Source: an uncultured Marinobacter sp. (lineage in GTDB: Bacteria > Pseudomonadota > Gammaproteobacteria > Pseudomonadales > Oleiphilaceae). Taken from it: a stretch of 64,000 nucleotides of DNA. Shown piece by piece: positions 47,257-56,216 of this stretch. How positions within the stretch are numbered: the first letter of the stretch is position 1; the number at the start of each line of letters is the position of its first letter. The position numbers and the translations under genes are program-made. The stretch is taken from positions 434,001 through 498,000 of the forward strand of contig NZ_CAMYMK010000002.1 of NCBI RefSeq assembly GCF_947259545.1, read 5' to 3'. Under the pieces are notes generated by a model. That model had not been told where the DNA came from. It saw only the letters and a program-made list of their open reading frames with translations, and did no database searches.

Positions 47257-48192
47257 TCAGTCAGTGTCGGCAGTGCCGGGAGCCTTCCCGGCGCTGCTCC
47301 TGGACGCCACAATGACCGCAGTCGTGAGAATCAACGCCCCCGCGATACCGGTCACCCCGAGTACCTCCCCGAGAATCACCCACGCCAGCAGCGCCACAAA
47401 CAGCGGCTCCAGGGTCACAATGATGCTGGACAGGGTCGCCGGTGTGGTTTTCATGCCGGAAAAGAAACAGACATAGCCGATGCAGGTTGGCACCACGCCG
47501 ATGTAGGCCACCATCAGCCAGTGCCTGGGTTCCAGAGTGGTCAGCCCGTTAAAACCGCCGGTTAGCGCCACCACGGGCAGCAGGATCAGCGCGGCGGTCA
47601 GGAAACAGATATAGGCCGTGGTGAACACCGGCGTGCCAGCGGAATTGTAACGGCTGGTCAGGGTGAACCCGGTATACACCACCGCAGCGAGCAGGGCCAT
47701 CAGGATACCCGCCAGTCGAAGCTGGCCGGAGGTGTCCATATCGCTGATCACCAGCATACCGGTCCCCATGATCGCCGCGATCAACGCCAGCACCGTCACC
47801 AGACCAGGACGCTCACCCAGCAGTGGTGCCGCCATAATGGCCACCAGCACGGGCGGTAGGCAGAGCGCAATCAGCGTGGCAATGCCGGCGCCGGTCAGAT
47901 CAACGGCCAGCAGGTAACTGCCCTGATAAAACGCCTGGAATAACCCCAGCGCCGTCAGGGGGATCAGGGCCTTCAGGGTCAGGTCTCGGAGAGAAATGGC
48001 CGATGCAGTGCCCGCCAGATCACGTTGTTCACGGCGCATCAGAACGTAGAAGAAGGGTAATGCGACCACCAGGCGCAGGAAGCCCAGGGTGATGGCCTGC
48101 AGCTCCGTTCCGGTGAACAGGAATTTCGCCACAATGCCGGTCGTCGCCCATAACAGGGCCGCCAGGGCGATCAGTATTGCACCGTGAATCAT
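47257..48192 (-). CDS. EamA-family (DMT) transporter
   Basis: A 311-residue inner-membrane protein with about ten helices and two EamA repeats (first ending near residue 140; second with LEPLFVALLAWVILGEVLG, a standard DMT signature). It likely exports amino acids or other metabolites; the substrate is undefined. No clear ribosome-binding site precedes the ATG. Confidence 0.9.
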   Translation of the reverse strand: MIHGAILIALAALLWATTGIVAKFLFTGTELQAITLGFLRLVVALPFFYVLMRREQRDLAGTASAISLRDLTLKALIPLTALGLFQAFYQGSYLLAVDLTGAGIATLIALCLPPVLVAIMAAPLLGERPGLVTVLALIAAIMGTGMLVISDMDTSGQLRLAGILMALLAAVVYTGFTLTSRYNSAGTPVFTTAYICFLTAALILLPVVALTGGFNGLTTLEPRHWLMVAYIGVVPTCIGYVCFFSGMKTTPATLSSIIVTLEPLFVALLAWVILGEVLGVTGIAGALILTTAVIVASRSSAGKAPGTADTD

Positions 48193-48274
48193 CGGGTAAC
48201 CACCACGCTCTCTACCTCAATCCCTTGTCAGCAGGGCGAGAGGTTAACAGTGCGTTGGCGGGTGTGCCAGTCGG

Positions 48275-48637
48275 TCAGGTTTCAGTATCGGTTGTGTCGT
48301 TCAGCTCTTTTAAGCGATGTCCCACATTCACAATCGCTTCTATGGCAGGTTTCAATTCCTGGCCGAGCTCAGAGAGACGATATTCCACGCTAGGTGGAGA
48401 TGTCGGCTCCACACGTCGTTCCACGACTCCATCCGCCTCCAATCGCTTCAGGCGGGCAGTCAACATCTTCGCCGAAATGCCGGGAATGTCGGCTTTCAGT
48501 TCGGTAAATCGCCGCGGGCGTTGGCTCAAATACCAGATGATATTGGGTGTCCATGCACCTCCGATAATGGACAGGCACTCGGTGAGGGGGCACCTCTCGG
48601 GAGGTGCCTCAACACGATTTTTCCGGCGTGGAAGCAC
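48275..48637 (-). CDS. HxlR-family transcriptional regulator
   Basis: A 120-residue winged-helix protein. CPLTECLSIIGGAWTPNIIW with the conserved Cys and LSQRPRRFTELKADIPGISA are typical of HxlR regulators, several of which sense electrophiles or reactive aldehydes through that Cys. GTG start with AAGGAG 8 bp upstream. Divergent from the GST gene, which it probably controls; a GGTTACC dyad lies between them. Confidence 0.9.
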   Translation of the reverse strand: MLPRRKNRVEAPPERCPLTECLSIIGGAWTPNIIWYLSQRPRRFTELKADIPGISAKMLTARLKRLEADGVVERRVEPTSPPSVEYRLSELGQELKPAIEAIVNVGHRLKELNDTTDTET

Positions 48638-48683
48638 GTACAGATCTCCTTGACTGAGGTAATGATTTTACCCAGGGATGACT

Positions 48684-48701
48684 GGTTACCAGGAGGTAAC
48701 C
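48684..48701. promoter_or_regulatory. Palindrome GGTTACC-N4-GGTAACC between HxlR and GST genes
   Basis: A perfect 7-bp dyad with 4-bp spacer in the divergent promoter region, with a further half-site (TTGGTAAC) about 40 bp towards the GST gene and an AT-rich GTATAC/GTATAT stretch between. It is a reasonable HxlR operator. Confidence 0.5.
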
Positions 48702-48809
48702 GCTAAATGCAGTATACATTATAAACTACATATACATTGGTAACTCTCCTGTCTAGACTCGATTTCGAAGTTCGGAAGACCAAAAGCAAGTATCTGACAG
48801 GAGGTTTTT

Positions 48810-49421
48810 ATGTACACGCTTTACTACATGCCCGGTGCATGCTCACGGGCCATTCATGCTCTGTTAAATGAACTGGATGTGCCTGTAGAACTTGTGGACC
48901 GTAACCAGACGGACCATTTCGATCACGTCAATCCCATGGGCCAGGTCCCGGTTCTGGTTGATGGCGACCTGGTACTTCGCGAGGGCGTGGCCATCATTTT
49001 GTATCTGCTGGAGAAGCACAACAGCGCCATGTTGCCTGCCCAGCAACCGGCACGAGCGCGATTCCTGCAACAATTGCTGTTTGCCAACGCCACAATGCAT
49101 CCGGCCTACGGTCGCCTGTTCTTCATTTCGCAAGCGATCACCAATGAAGCCGCGCAGAAAGAAGCGTATGAGAAAGCCGGCGCAATGATCTCCAACCTAT
49201 GGGCAACAGTGGAGCAACACCTGGAGAGGAACCGCTTCATGTGCGGAGAAACCCCAACCGTTGTCGATATGATGCTGGCGGTCTACGCCAACTGGGGGGA
49301 ACTCTTCCCGGTAGATATCCAACTGGGTCCAAACGTCAAAGCTCTGGTTGAGAGGGTCCACGCCCACCCCGCCTTTGCGCGCGCTGTCCAGATTGAGGAA
49401 GCGCAGCAACAAGCCGTTTAA
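48810..49421 (+). CDS. Glutathione S-transferase
   Basis: A 203-residue GST with an N-terminal thioredoxin-like domain (MYTLYYMPGACSRAIHALLN, with the beta-class CSRA active-site pattern) and the cis-Pro region NPMGQVPVLVDG, then an all-helical domain. It is likely to conjugate or isomerise electrophiles. AGGAGG sets the start. Next gene, after 38 bp, is a tautomerase-like protein, suggesting a small detoxification or aromatic-degradation operon. Confidence 0.92.
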   Translation: MYTLYYMPGACSRAIHALLNELDVPVELVDRNQTDHFDHVNPMGQVPVLVDGDLVLREGVAIILYLLEKHNSAMLPAQQPARARFLQQLLFANATMHPAYGRLFFISQAITNEAAQKEAYEKAGAMISNLWATVEQHLERNRFMCGETPTVVDMMLAVYANWGELFPVDIQLGPNVKALVERVHAHPAFARAVQIEEAQQQAV

Positions 49422-49459
49422 CCCGGAGTCCATTCTTTTCTTCAGCAGGAGGTTGAACC

Positions 49460-49660
49460 ATGCCATATGTCAATATCCGCGTGACCGATACCGGTGTCAC
49501 CAAAGAACAGAAAGCCAAGCTCATTGAAGGGACCACGCAACTTCTATTCGACGTCCTCAATAAAAACCCGGCCAAGACCTTTGTGGTGATTGATGAAGTC
49601 AGTACCGATAACTGGGGTGTTGGGGGAGGGCAAATCTCCGAACGTAGGAAAACGGGTTAG
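49460..49660 (+). CDS. 4-oxalocrotonate tautomerase-like protein
   Basis: A 66-residue tautomerase-superfamily subunit. Pro2 follows the initiator Met (MPYVNIRVTDTGVTKEQKAK), becoming the catalytic amino-terminal Pro; DEVSTDNWGVGG is also conserved. It would isomerise unsaturated ketoacids or act on an unknown substrate. AGGAGG sets the start. Confidence 0.9.
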   Translation: MPYVNIRVTDTGVTKEQKAKLIEGTTQLLFDVLNKNPAKTFVVIDEVSTDNWGVGGGQISERRKTG

Positions 49661-49734
49661 TAAAGGGGGGGGCTTGGCCCCCTTTTGGTTAGGACGACGC
49701 TGTCAGCAGGATGCTGGCAAACTGGGGTAATTGC

Positions 49735-50925
49735 ATGAGCTTCGTAAAAGACCTTTCAATATCGGCGATCAATGCCGGCTTCGTAACCGTTCTCGTGGGC
49801 TTCACCAGCTCAGCTGTCATCGTCTTCCAGGGAGCACAGGCCTTGGGTGCTACACCTGAGCAAATTGGATCATGGATGTTGGCTTTGGGCATTGGGATGG
49901 GGGCGACCGGTATTGGCTTGTCGCTCTACTACAAGATGCCCATCGCCACCGCCTGGTCCACGTCTGGCGCCGCCATGCTGATTACCAGTGCAGCGGGCGT
50001 ATCCATGAGCGAGGCGATCGGAGCTTTTATTATTTCGGGTGTCCTCATCACGCTCTGTGGGTTTTCCGGCTGGTTCGAACGCGTAATGAACCGCATTCCA
50101 AGGTCCATTGCTGCCGGTATGTTGGCGGGTATTCTGTTGCAATTTGGGTTGAATGCGTTTGCGTCCCTGAACACCGAGTTCATCATGGTCTTGTCCATGC
50201 TGGGTTCCTATCTCGTTGCACGGCGAATGATCCCACGTTATGCCGTCTTGGTACCTTTATTGTTGGGCGCTGCTATCGCTGGCATGCAAGGGACGTTAGA
50301 TTTCAGAGGGGTAGACTTGGCGCTGGCGACACCCGTATTCGTGGCGCCGACGTTTTCATGGCAGGCAGCCATCGGGGTTGCGCTACCGCTGTTCGCAGTG
50401 ACCATGGCCTCACAGAATGTGCCTGGTTTAACCGTACTCAAGGCTTCGGGTTACAACGCGCCGGTTTCCCCTCTGGTCGGATGGACTGGCGCCACTACAA
50501 CGATACTTGCGCCCTTTGGGTGCTACGCCCTCAATCTTGCGACGATTACCGCCGCCATATGCGTGGGCAAAGAGGCACACGAAGATCCATCCAAGCGTTA
50601 CGTAGCAGGTGTAGCGGCAGGTATTTTTTACACGGTGGTTGGACTTTTCGGTGCCACGGTCGGCGCCCTTTTCGCGGCTTTTCCCAATGAATTCATACTG
50701 GCCATTGCCGGCCTTGCCCTGATTGGTACGATTGGGAATGGTCTGGCCACGGCGCTTAACGAAGAAACTGACCGAGAACCTGCGCTCATTACCTTTCTTG
50801 TTACCGCATCCGGTGTCACGCTGTTCGGTGTGGGGGCAGCGTTCTGGGGAATGGTGGCCGGGGTGCTATCCATGTTTATCCTGAAATACCGTCCTAAAGC
50901 GATTGAATCCACGGACAGTGCATAG
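49735..50925 (+). CDS. benE: Benzoate/H+ symporter family transporter BenE
   Basis: A 396-residue membrane protein with about 11-12 helices. VGFTSSAVIVFQGAQALGAT near the N-terminus, MPIATAWSTSGAAMLIT and SQNVPGLTVLKASGYN are BenE hallmarks. It would import benzoate or a related aromatic or carboxylate by proton symport. The start at MSFVKDL fits the family; ATG at 49711 is possible but its Shine-Dalgarno is too close. No ben catabolic genes lie in the window. Third gene after GST and tautomerase. Confidence 0.88.
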   Translation: MSFVKDLSISAINAGFVTVLVGFTSSAVIVFQGAQALGATPEQIGSWMLALGIGMGATGIGLSLYYKMPIATAWSTSGAAMLITSAAGVSMSEAIGAFIISGVLITLCGFSGWFERVMNRIPRSIAAGMLAGILLQFGLNAFASLNTEFIMVLSMLGSYLVARRMIPRYAVLVPLLLGAAIAGMQGTLDFRGVDLALATPVFVAPTFSWQAAIGVALPLFAVTMASQNVPGLTVLKASGYNAPVSPLVGWTGATTTILAPFGCYALNLATITAAICVGKEAHEDPSKRYVAGVAAGIFYTVVGLFGATVGALFAAFPNEFILAIAGLALIGTIGNGLATALNEETDREPALITFLVTASGVTLFGVGAAFWGMVAGVLSMFILKYRPKAIESTDSA

Positions 50926-50948
50926 AGCCTAATGTTCATAGGTCGGCT

Positions 50949-50973
50949 TACCAGCGGGATTCTCCCGCTGGTA
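50949..50973. terminator. Hairpin between convergent benE and comEA-like genes
   Basis: TACCAGCGGGA and TCCCGCTGGTA form a perfect 11-bp stem with a 3-nt loop, between two convergent stops, so it is probably bidirectional. T-tracts are short. Confidence 0.8.
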
Positions 50974-50983
50974 ATTGCGTGTT

Positions 50984-51253
50984 CTACTTGACGGTGAGGC
51001 TGTCAGCGTTCTTCTCAATCGTACGCTCACCAATGCCTTTCACATTGGCCAGATCCTGCGGTGCCTGGAAAGGGCCGTTAGCTTCGCGGTAAGTGACGAT
51101 GGCTTCTGCCTTGCTTTGGCCGATGCCGTTGAGGCTGGCCAGGGTTTCGATGTCGGCGGTGTTGATGTTGATCGCAGCGGGCTCGGCGTGGGCAAAGCCC
51201 GTGAACAGGCTGAACAGCAGAACCAGTGTGGCAATCATCGGGGTGCGTTTCAT
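50984..51253 (-). CDS. ComEA-like helix-hairpin-helix protein
   Basis: An 89-residue exported protein: signal peptide (MKRTPMIATLVLLFSLFTGFA, cleaved after AHA) followed by one ComEA-type HhH domain (INTADIETLASLNGIGQSKA, ANVKGIGERTIEKNADSL). Related proteins bind double-stranded DNA in the periplasm during natural uptake; no other competence gene is nearby. CAGGAG sets the start; an upstream in-frame start at 51448 lacks support. Confidence 0.9.
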   Translation of the reverse strand: MKRTPMIATLVLLFSLFTGFAHAEPAAININTADIETLASLNGIGQSKAEAIVTYREANGPFQAPQDLANVKGIGERTIEKNADSLTVK

Positions 51254-51686
51254 GGATTCGAACTCCTGAGTCTGAAAACTTTCGTTATGGTTAGGTGCCA
51301 GAACGCAGTCAGCTGGAAGTTCGCTGTGAGGGCGATTGCCGCAAGTGGAAATAAACGGGTAGGTATGCAAAAGTGCACGGAACAGGACCACATTCCATGT
51401 GGCCCCAAATCCGTGGCTGACCCCCGCCTGATCCTTCAGGCTGCACACGTCCTGTGCGCTTCATCCATGGTGGTCGTCCCTGTCAGCCCGTCTCCCTGGG
51501 CAACTCCGGATCCGTGGAGTTATCATCCCTGCGCCAACTTCCCTGCTGGCTTGTCATCCCTGACAGTTGTCATTCTACAGGGGACTGGGGTTGTACAAAT
51601 CGGAGATTCGCTCTCGATGATGTGCGATATCTCCTACAGATCTGTGAGCCCATTGAGTAGGCGTAAAATGAACCTGGGTTCAGTAT
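51254..51686. other. 433-bp gap between comEA-like and GntR genes
   Basis: No gene, repeat or RNA was recognised apart from a hairpin at the 3' end of the GntR gene. The remainder is presumably the comEA-like promoter region. Confidence 0.6.
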
Positions 51687-51692
51687 TTACGC
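51661..51692 (-). terminator. Hairpin at the end of the GntR gene
   Basis: GCGTAAA/TTTACGC on the outside and TGAACC/GGTTCA inside form a long interrupted stem that overlaps the GntR stop codon. No T-run, so termination strength is uncertain. Confidence 0.5.
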
Positions 51693-52409
51693 GCTCTCCG
51701 GAGCAATTTTTCGCCCGCCACGATGGGCTTCTGCAGCCTCACGAATTCGCTCCATGGTGATTTCCCGAACGGCCTTTTGGGAGATGCGAATGTGCCGAGT
51801 GAGTTTGTCCGCTGCGTCGGTTGCATCACCTGCTCGAAGTGCCGCTAGAATTTCTGAGTGTTCTTTGTAGGTCGCGTCCACCCGATCATCCCGGGTGAAG
51901 TCCAGCCGGCGGATAATCCGCAAACGGTCGGTAATTTCCCGATGGATACGGGTCATTTCCCGGTTACCGGCGGCAGCGACCAGATCGCAATGGAAACTCT
52001 CGTCCAGTGCCCGAACGGTGCTGCCGACAGCACGCTCTGAGGGATGATCCGGGTTCCAGATCGCCGTCAGCGTTCGCACGGCCTGGGGTTGTTCGTCGAG
52101 GGCGCAGATCTTGTGCATTGCAGCCCGTTCCAGCGTTATACGAAGATCGTAAAGTTCCTCGACCTGCTGGAAATCAAACGGCTTGACCTGCCAACCGCTG
52201 CGAAACAGGACCTCTACGTAGCCTTCCCGCTGCAGCCGGTAAAGAGCCTCTCGCACGGGCGTCCGGCTGGCGCTCAGTCTGGTTCCGACATCGCCTTCAC
52301 TGAACTTGTCACCAGGAATCAAGCGAAACTCAAAGATGTCATCCTTAAGGGCTTCATAAACCCGGTCGGCCATGCTTTCTTTGCGTTTAACGGTTGTTTT
52401 GCGAGTCAT
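51687..52409 (-). CDS. GntR-family (FCD) regulator of the urea-use genes
   Basis: A 240-residue regulator: GntR winged helix (DDIFEFRLIPGDKFSEGDVG, ASRTPVREALYRLQREGYVE) and FCD domain (YDLRITLERAAMHKICALDE). It lies downstream of urea carboxylase on the same strand, and two GTATAC-centred sites occur in the divergent atzF-urtA promoter region, so control of that region is likely. Its ligand may be urea, allophanate or a related compound. Confidence 0.88.
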   Translation of the reverse strand: MTRKTTVKRKESMADRVYEALKDDIFEFRLIPGDKFSEGDVGTRLSASRTPVREALYRLQREGYVEVLFRSGWQVKPFDFQQVEELYDLRITLERAAMHKICALDEQPQAVRTLTAIWNPDHPSERAVGSTVRALDESFHCDLVAAAGNREMTRIHREITDRLRIIRRLDFTRDDRVDATYKEHSEILAALRAGDATDAADKLTRHIRISQKAVREITMERIREAAEAHRGGRKIAPESA

Positions 52410-52461
52410 ATCTTTGGCCTTGCGATGACTGTGGCATTCTGGCTTTGGGGGCGGCGGCGAT

Positions 52462-52538
52462 GGGGGGAGTCTTTTTTAAAAACGTCGCTTGAACTCGCTT
52501 TGCTCAGACAGGCGACGTTTTTAAAAAAGACTCCCCCC
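52462..52538. repeat. Family A intergenic inverted repeat, copy A3
   Basis: Perfect 27-bp arms (52462-52488 with 52512-52538) and a 23-nt core at 52489-52511 that matches the A1 core except one base. The arms start GGGGGGAGTC and differ from A1 and A2. It lies between urea carboxylase and its GntR gene, 53 bp before the GntR start. Confidence 0.92.
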
Positions 52539-52570
52539 ACCACCGCTACATACTCCTGTGCTGGAGTCCC

Positions 52571-55500
52571 TTAGATTTTGATGCTTAGTATAGGTTCTCC
52601 CGGGGTGACGGCCTTGCCTGGGGAGGTGTGTAGTGCACTGATTTCTCCGGACTGGGTGGCGTTTATTTCGAATTCCATTTTCATAGCCTCTACGATGACC
52701 AATGGATCACCCTCGTTGACCGTATCACCGGGTTTAACCAAACATTTCCAGATATTGCCTGCGATTTCGGCACTGACCAACTCCCCGAATTTCTCCAGAT
52801 CGGATGCATCTGGTTTCGGAGGTGCCTTGGCCAGTTTATCAAGCTCTTCCGCTTCGCTGTCTTTCCAGAGTGCCACTTCTTTGGCGTAGGCTGCTTGCTG
52901 CATTTTCCTGAAGTCGGCAATGGAGTCGGCGTTGGCATCGAGGAAAGTTTGGTGTGATTTCAGATCAAACGTTTCCTCTTCGATCTTCACTTCCAACTGG
53001 CCGGCGCGGAACTGGTCGCGCATTTCGTCCAGTTCTTCCTCGGTAACCGGGTAGTAGCATACCTGATCGAAGAACCGTAACAGCCAGGGCGCGCCTTCGG
53101 CGAACTGGGGGTTCTTCAGGTATTTGTTCCAGATCGGCAGGGTGCGGCCTACCAACTGGTAGCCGCCCGGGGAGTCCATGCCGTAGATGCACATGTAGAC
53201 GCCACCGATACCGACCGTGCCTTCCGCCGTGTAAGTCCGGGCCGGGTTGTATTTGGACGTTAGCAGGCGGTGCCTTGGGTCCAGTGGGACCGCACAGGGC
53301 GCGCCGAGGTATACATCGCCGAGGCCCAGTACCAAATAGCGGGCCGAGAACAACACATCCCGCACGTCCTCCCGGGTCTGGAGGCCGTTGATGCGCTGCA
53401 TGAAGTCGACGTTGTTGGGCAGCCAGGGCGCGGTGTCGCGGACGGACTGGCGGTATTTGTCGACGGCTTCGAGGGTGGCGCTGTCTTCGAAGGCCATGGG
53501 CAGGTGGATGACGCGGCTGCGGACTTTCAGTTCGTCGGTGGGCGGCAGGGTGCCTTCAAGGTCCAGCAGGTATTCCATCAGCGCCTGCTGTGGCAGCAAG
53601 CGAGCGTCGTAGCGCAGTTGCAGGGAGCGCACGCCGGGGGAGAGTTCCAGCAAGCCACCGGGTTGTACGTCGGCGATGGCTTCCATCAGGGCGTGGATGC
53701 GCATGCGCACACCCAGGTCCATGACGTTGGGGCCGTATTCCAGCAGGATGTACTGGTCGCCGGCCTGGCGGTAGGTGACTTCCGGGCGGCCTTCTTTCTC
53801 AGGCAGGTACGCTAGGATGGTGGCGGACAGGTCGTTCAGCGGCGCCAGGTTCGGGGAGATCAGGTCAACCACCGGTGGAGCCATCAGGCTGTTGATGGCC
53901 AGTTCCTGACGTTCGGACAGTTTCACGGCGGTGTCGTTATCGATGGCCACGAAACGGATGGTGTCACCGGGTTTCACCTGACCGACTTTCCACAGCTCGG
54001 CCTTGGCGATGGTCACCGGGCACACGAAGCCGCCCAGGCTGGGGCCATCCTTGGTCAGGATCACGGGCATGTCGCCGGTGAAGTTGATGGAGCCGATGGC
54101 GTATTCACAGTCGTGAATGTTGGACGGGTGCAGGCCGGCTTCGCCGCCGTCTTCCCGGGTGAATTCCGGTTTCGGACCGTTCAGGCGGATGCCCAGGCGG
54201 TTGGAGTTGTAGTGCACTTCCCAGTCCTGCTCGAAGAACTTCTCGATGGACTTTTCGGTGAAGAAATCCGGGGCGCCGTGGGGGCCGTAGAGCACGCCGA
54301 TTTCCCAGTGGTCTGGATAGTCAGGGATCAGGTCAGGGTCTGCCGGGGCCGGGTCGTGGGTCGGGGCGGTGGTGGTACAGGCGGGCAGGTCGATCTGGCT
54401 GATGCCGAGCATGTCACCGGGGCGCAAAGGCCGGCCGCCATGGCCGCCGAACTGGCCGAGGGCGAAGGTGGAGCGGCTGCCCAGGTACACCGGCACGTCA
54501 AAACCACCGCGCACGGCCAGGTAGGTGCGGCAGCCCTTGATGGCTTTGCCGACGGCCAGAACCTGGCCGGCTTTCACGGTGATGGGTTTCCAGAACTCCA
54601 CCGGTTTATCGTCCAGTGTGGCTTCGGTCAGCGCACCGGTCAGCGCCACTACCGAATCCTTATGAAACTTCAGGCTGGGGCCAATCAGTGTGGCTTCCAG
54701 TCCGGCTGCCTCATGGTGGTTACCGACAATGCGGTTGGCGATGCGGAAGGCGTAGTCGTCCATCGGACCACTGGGCGGCACGCCGATGTTCCAGTAGCCC
54801 ATGCGCCCGGGGTAATCCTGCACGGTGGTGTAGGTGCCGGGTTTCACCACCTCGGCGACCGAGGGTTTGAACTCGAAGCTTTCCAGCGCGCGGGTGGAGA
54901 CAATGCCATCGGCAAAGCTCTTCTGGGCCACCACCTGGCGCAGGTAATCCAGGTTGGTGGCAATGCCCATCAGCCGGGTCTCGGCGAGGGCGGCTTTCAG
55001 TTTGGTCAGGGCGTCGTCGCGGTCTTTGCCGTGAACGATCAGCTTGGCGATCATCGGGTCATAATGCGCAGACACTTCGCTGCCGTTTTCCACCCAGCTG
55101 TCGACCCGCACGCCGTCCTCCGGCCAGTGCACATCGGTTAGCTCGCCGGGGGAGGGCTGGAAGTCCTTGAGCGGGTCTTCGGCGTAGATGCGCACTTCCA
55201 TGGACGCGCCGTTCAGCTCCGGCTGGAAGTTCGCCAGATCCGGGCTTTCGCCGGCGGCGATCTTCAGCATCCACTCAATCAGGTCCAGACCGGTGACAGA
55301 CTCGGTCACCGGGTGCTCTACCTGTAAGCGAGTGTTTACTTCCAGGAAATAGAATTCGTCCCGTTCCTCGTCGTAAATGTATTCCACGGTACCGGCGGAG
55401 CGGTAATTCACCGACTGGCCGAGGGACACGGCGGCATCCAGCATTTTCTGGCGGGTGGGCGCCGGCAGGTTCGGCGCCGGGGTTTCTTCCACCACCTTCT

Positions 55501-56203
55501 GGTTGCGCCGCTGCAGGGAGCAGTCCCGCTCGCCAAGGGCGACGACGTTGCCTTCGCCATCCCCGAACATCTGCACTTCCACATGGCGGGCGCGGGCGAT
55601 GAAGCGCTCCAGGAACACGCCGCTGTCATTGAAGAAGCTCTGGCCCTGGCGGCGGACGGTTTCAAAGGCTTCCCGCAGTTCGCGGTCGCTGTTGCAGCGG
55701 GTCAGGCCGATGCCGCCACCGCCGGCGGTGCTTTTCAGCATTACCGGGTAGCCCAGCTGATTGGCCACGCCCAGGGCTTCGTCCAGACTGTTCAGCAGGC
55801 CGCTGCCCGGCGCCAGGGGCACGCCGGCGGCTTCCGCCAGTTCCCGTGCCCGGTGTTTCAGGCCGAATTCCCGCATCTGGGTCGGGGTAGGGCCGATGAA
55901 GGCGATGCCTTCCGCTTCGCAGGCTTCGGCGAAGTCTGCATTCTCTGACAGAAAGCCGTAGCCGGGAATAATAGCCGTCGCGCCGGTTGTCTTGGCGGCG
56001 GCCAGAATCTGGGCCTTGTCGAGGTAGGTTTCACTGGCGCCGTTACCGGTCAGCGCCACGGCTTCGTCCGCCAGGGTGACGTGCAGGCTGTGGCGATCCT
56101 GATGGGAATAGACCGCGACGCTGCCCACGTCCATGGCCTTGAGGGTACGAATGGTGCGTACAGCGATTTCGCCACGGTTGGCGATCAGAACTTTGTTAAA
56201 CAT
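52571..56203 (-). CDS. uca: Urea carboxylase
   Basis: A 1210-residue biotin enzyme making allophanate from urea, bicarbonate and ATP. Order: biotin carboxylase (about 1-450; ATP-grasp loop KSTAGGGGIGLTRC), carboxyltransferase halves AHS2/KipA-like (about 470-780; VQDYPGRMGYWNIGVPPSGP) and AHS1/KipI-like (about 800-1020), and a C-terminal biotinyl domain with EAMKMEF (Lys at about 1175). Some relatives act on guanidine; the neighbouring urea transporter and lack of the DUF1989 pair that accompanies guanidine carboxylase favour urea. AAGGAGAT fixes the start 13 bp after atzF. Confidence 0.92.
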   Translation of the reverse strand: MFNKVLIANRGEIAVRTIRTLKAMDVGSVAVYSHQDRHSLHVTLADEAVALTGNGASETYLDKAQILAAAKTTGATAIIPGYGFLSENADFAEACEAEGIAFIGPTPTQMREFGLKHRARELAEAAGVPLAPGSGLLNSLDEALGVANQLGYPVMLKSTAGGGGIGLTRCNSDRELREAFETVRRQGQSFFNDSGVFLERFIARARHVEVQMFGDGEGNVVALGERDCSLQRRNQKVVEETPAPNLPAPTRQKMLDAAVSLGQSVNYRSAGTVEYIYDEERDEFYFLEVNTRLQVEHPVTESVTGLDLIEWMLKIAAGESPDLANFQPELNGASMEVRIYAEDPLKDFQPSPGELTDVHWPEDGVRVDSWVENGSEVSAHYDPMIAKLIVHGKDRDDALTKLKAALAETRLMGIATNLDYLRQVVAQKSFADGIVSTRALESFEFKPSVAEVVKPGTYTTVQDYPGRMGYWNIGVPPSGPMDDYAFRIANRIVGNHHEAAGLEATLIGPSLKFHKDSVVALTGALTEATLDDKPVEFWKPITVKAGQVLAVGKAIKGCRTYLAVRGGFDVPVYLGSRSTFALGQFGGHGGRPLRPGDMLGISQIDLPACTTTAPTHDPAPADPDLIPDYPDHWEIGVLYGPHGAPDFFTEKSIEKFFEQDWEVHYNSNRLGIRLNGPKPEFTREDGGEAGLHPSNIHDCEYAIGSINFTGDMPVILTKDGPSLGGFVCPVTIAKAELWKVGQVKPGDTIRFVAIDNDTAVKLSERQELAINSLMAPPVVDLISPNLAPLNDLSATILAYLPEKEGRPEVTYRQAGDQYILLEYGPNVMDLGVRMRIHALMEAIADVQPGGLLELSPGVRSLQLRYDARLLPQQALMEYLLDLEGTLPPTDELKVRSRVIHLPMAFEDSATLEAVDKYRQSVRDTAPWLPNNVDFMQRINGLQTREDVRDVLFSARYLVLGLGDVYLGAPCAVPLDPRHRLLTSKYNPARTYTAEGTVGIGGVYMCIYGMDSPGGYQLVGRTLPIWNKYLKNPQFAEGAPWLLRFFDQVCYYPVTEEELDEMRDQFRAGQLEVKIEEETFDLKSHQTFLDANADSIADFRKMQQAAYAKEVALWKDSEAEELDKLAKAPPKPDASDLEKFGELVSAEIAGNIWKCLVKPGDTVNEGDPLVIVEAMKMEFEINATQSGEISALHTSPGKAVTPGEPILSIKI

Positions 56204-56216
56204 GGGGCAGATCTCC

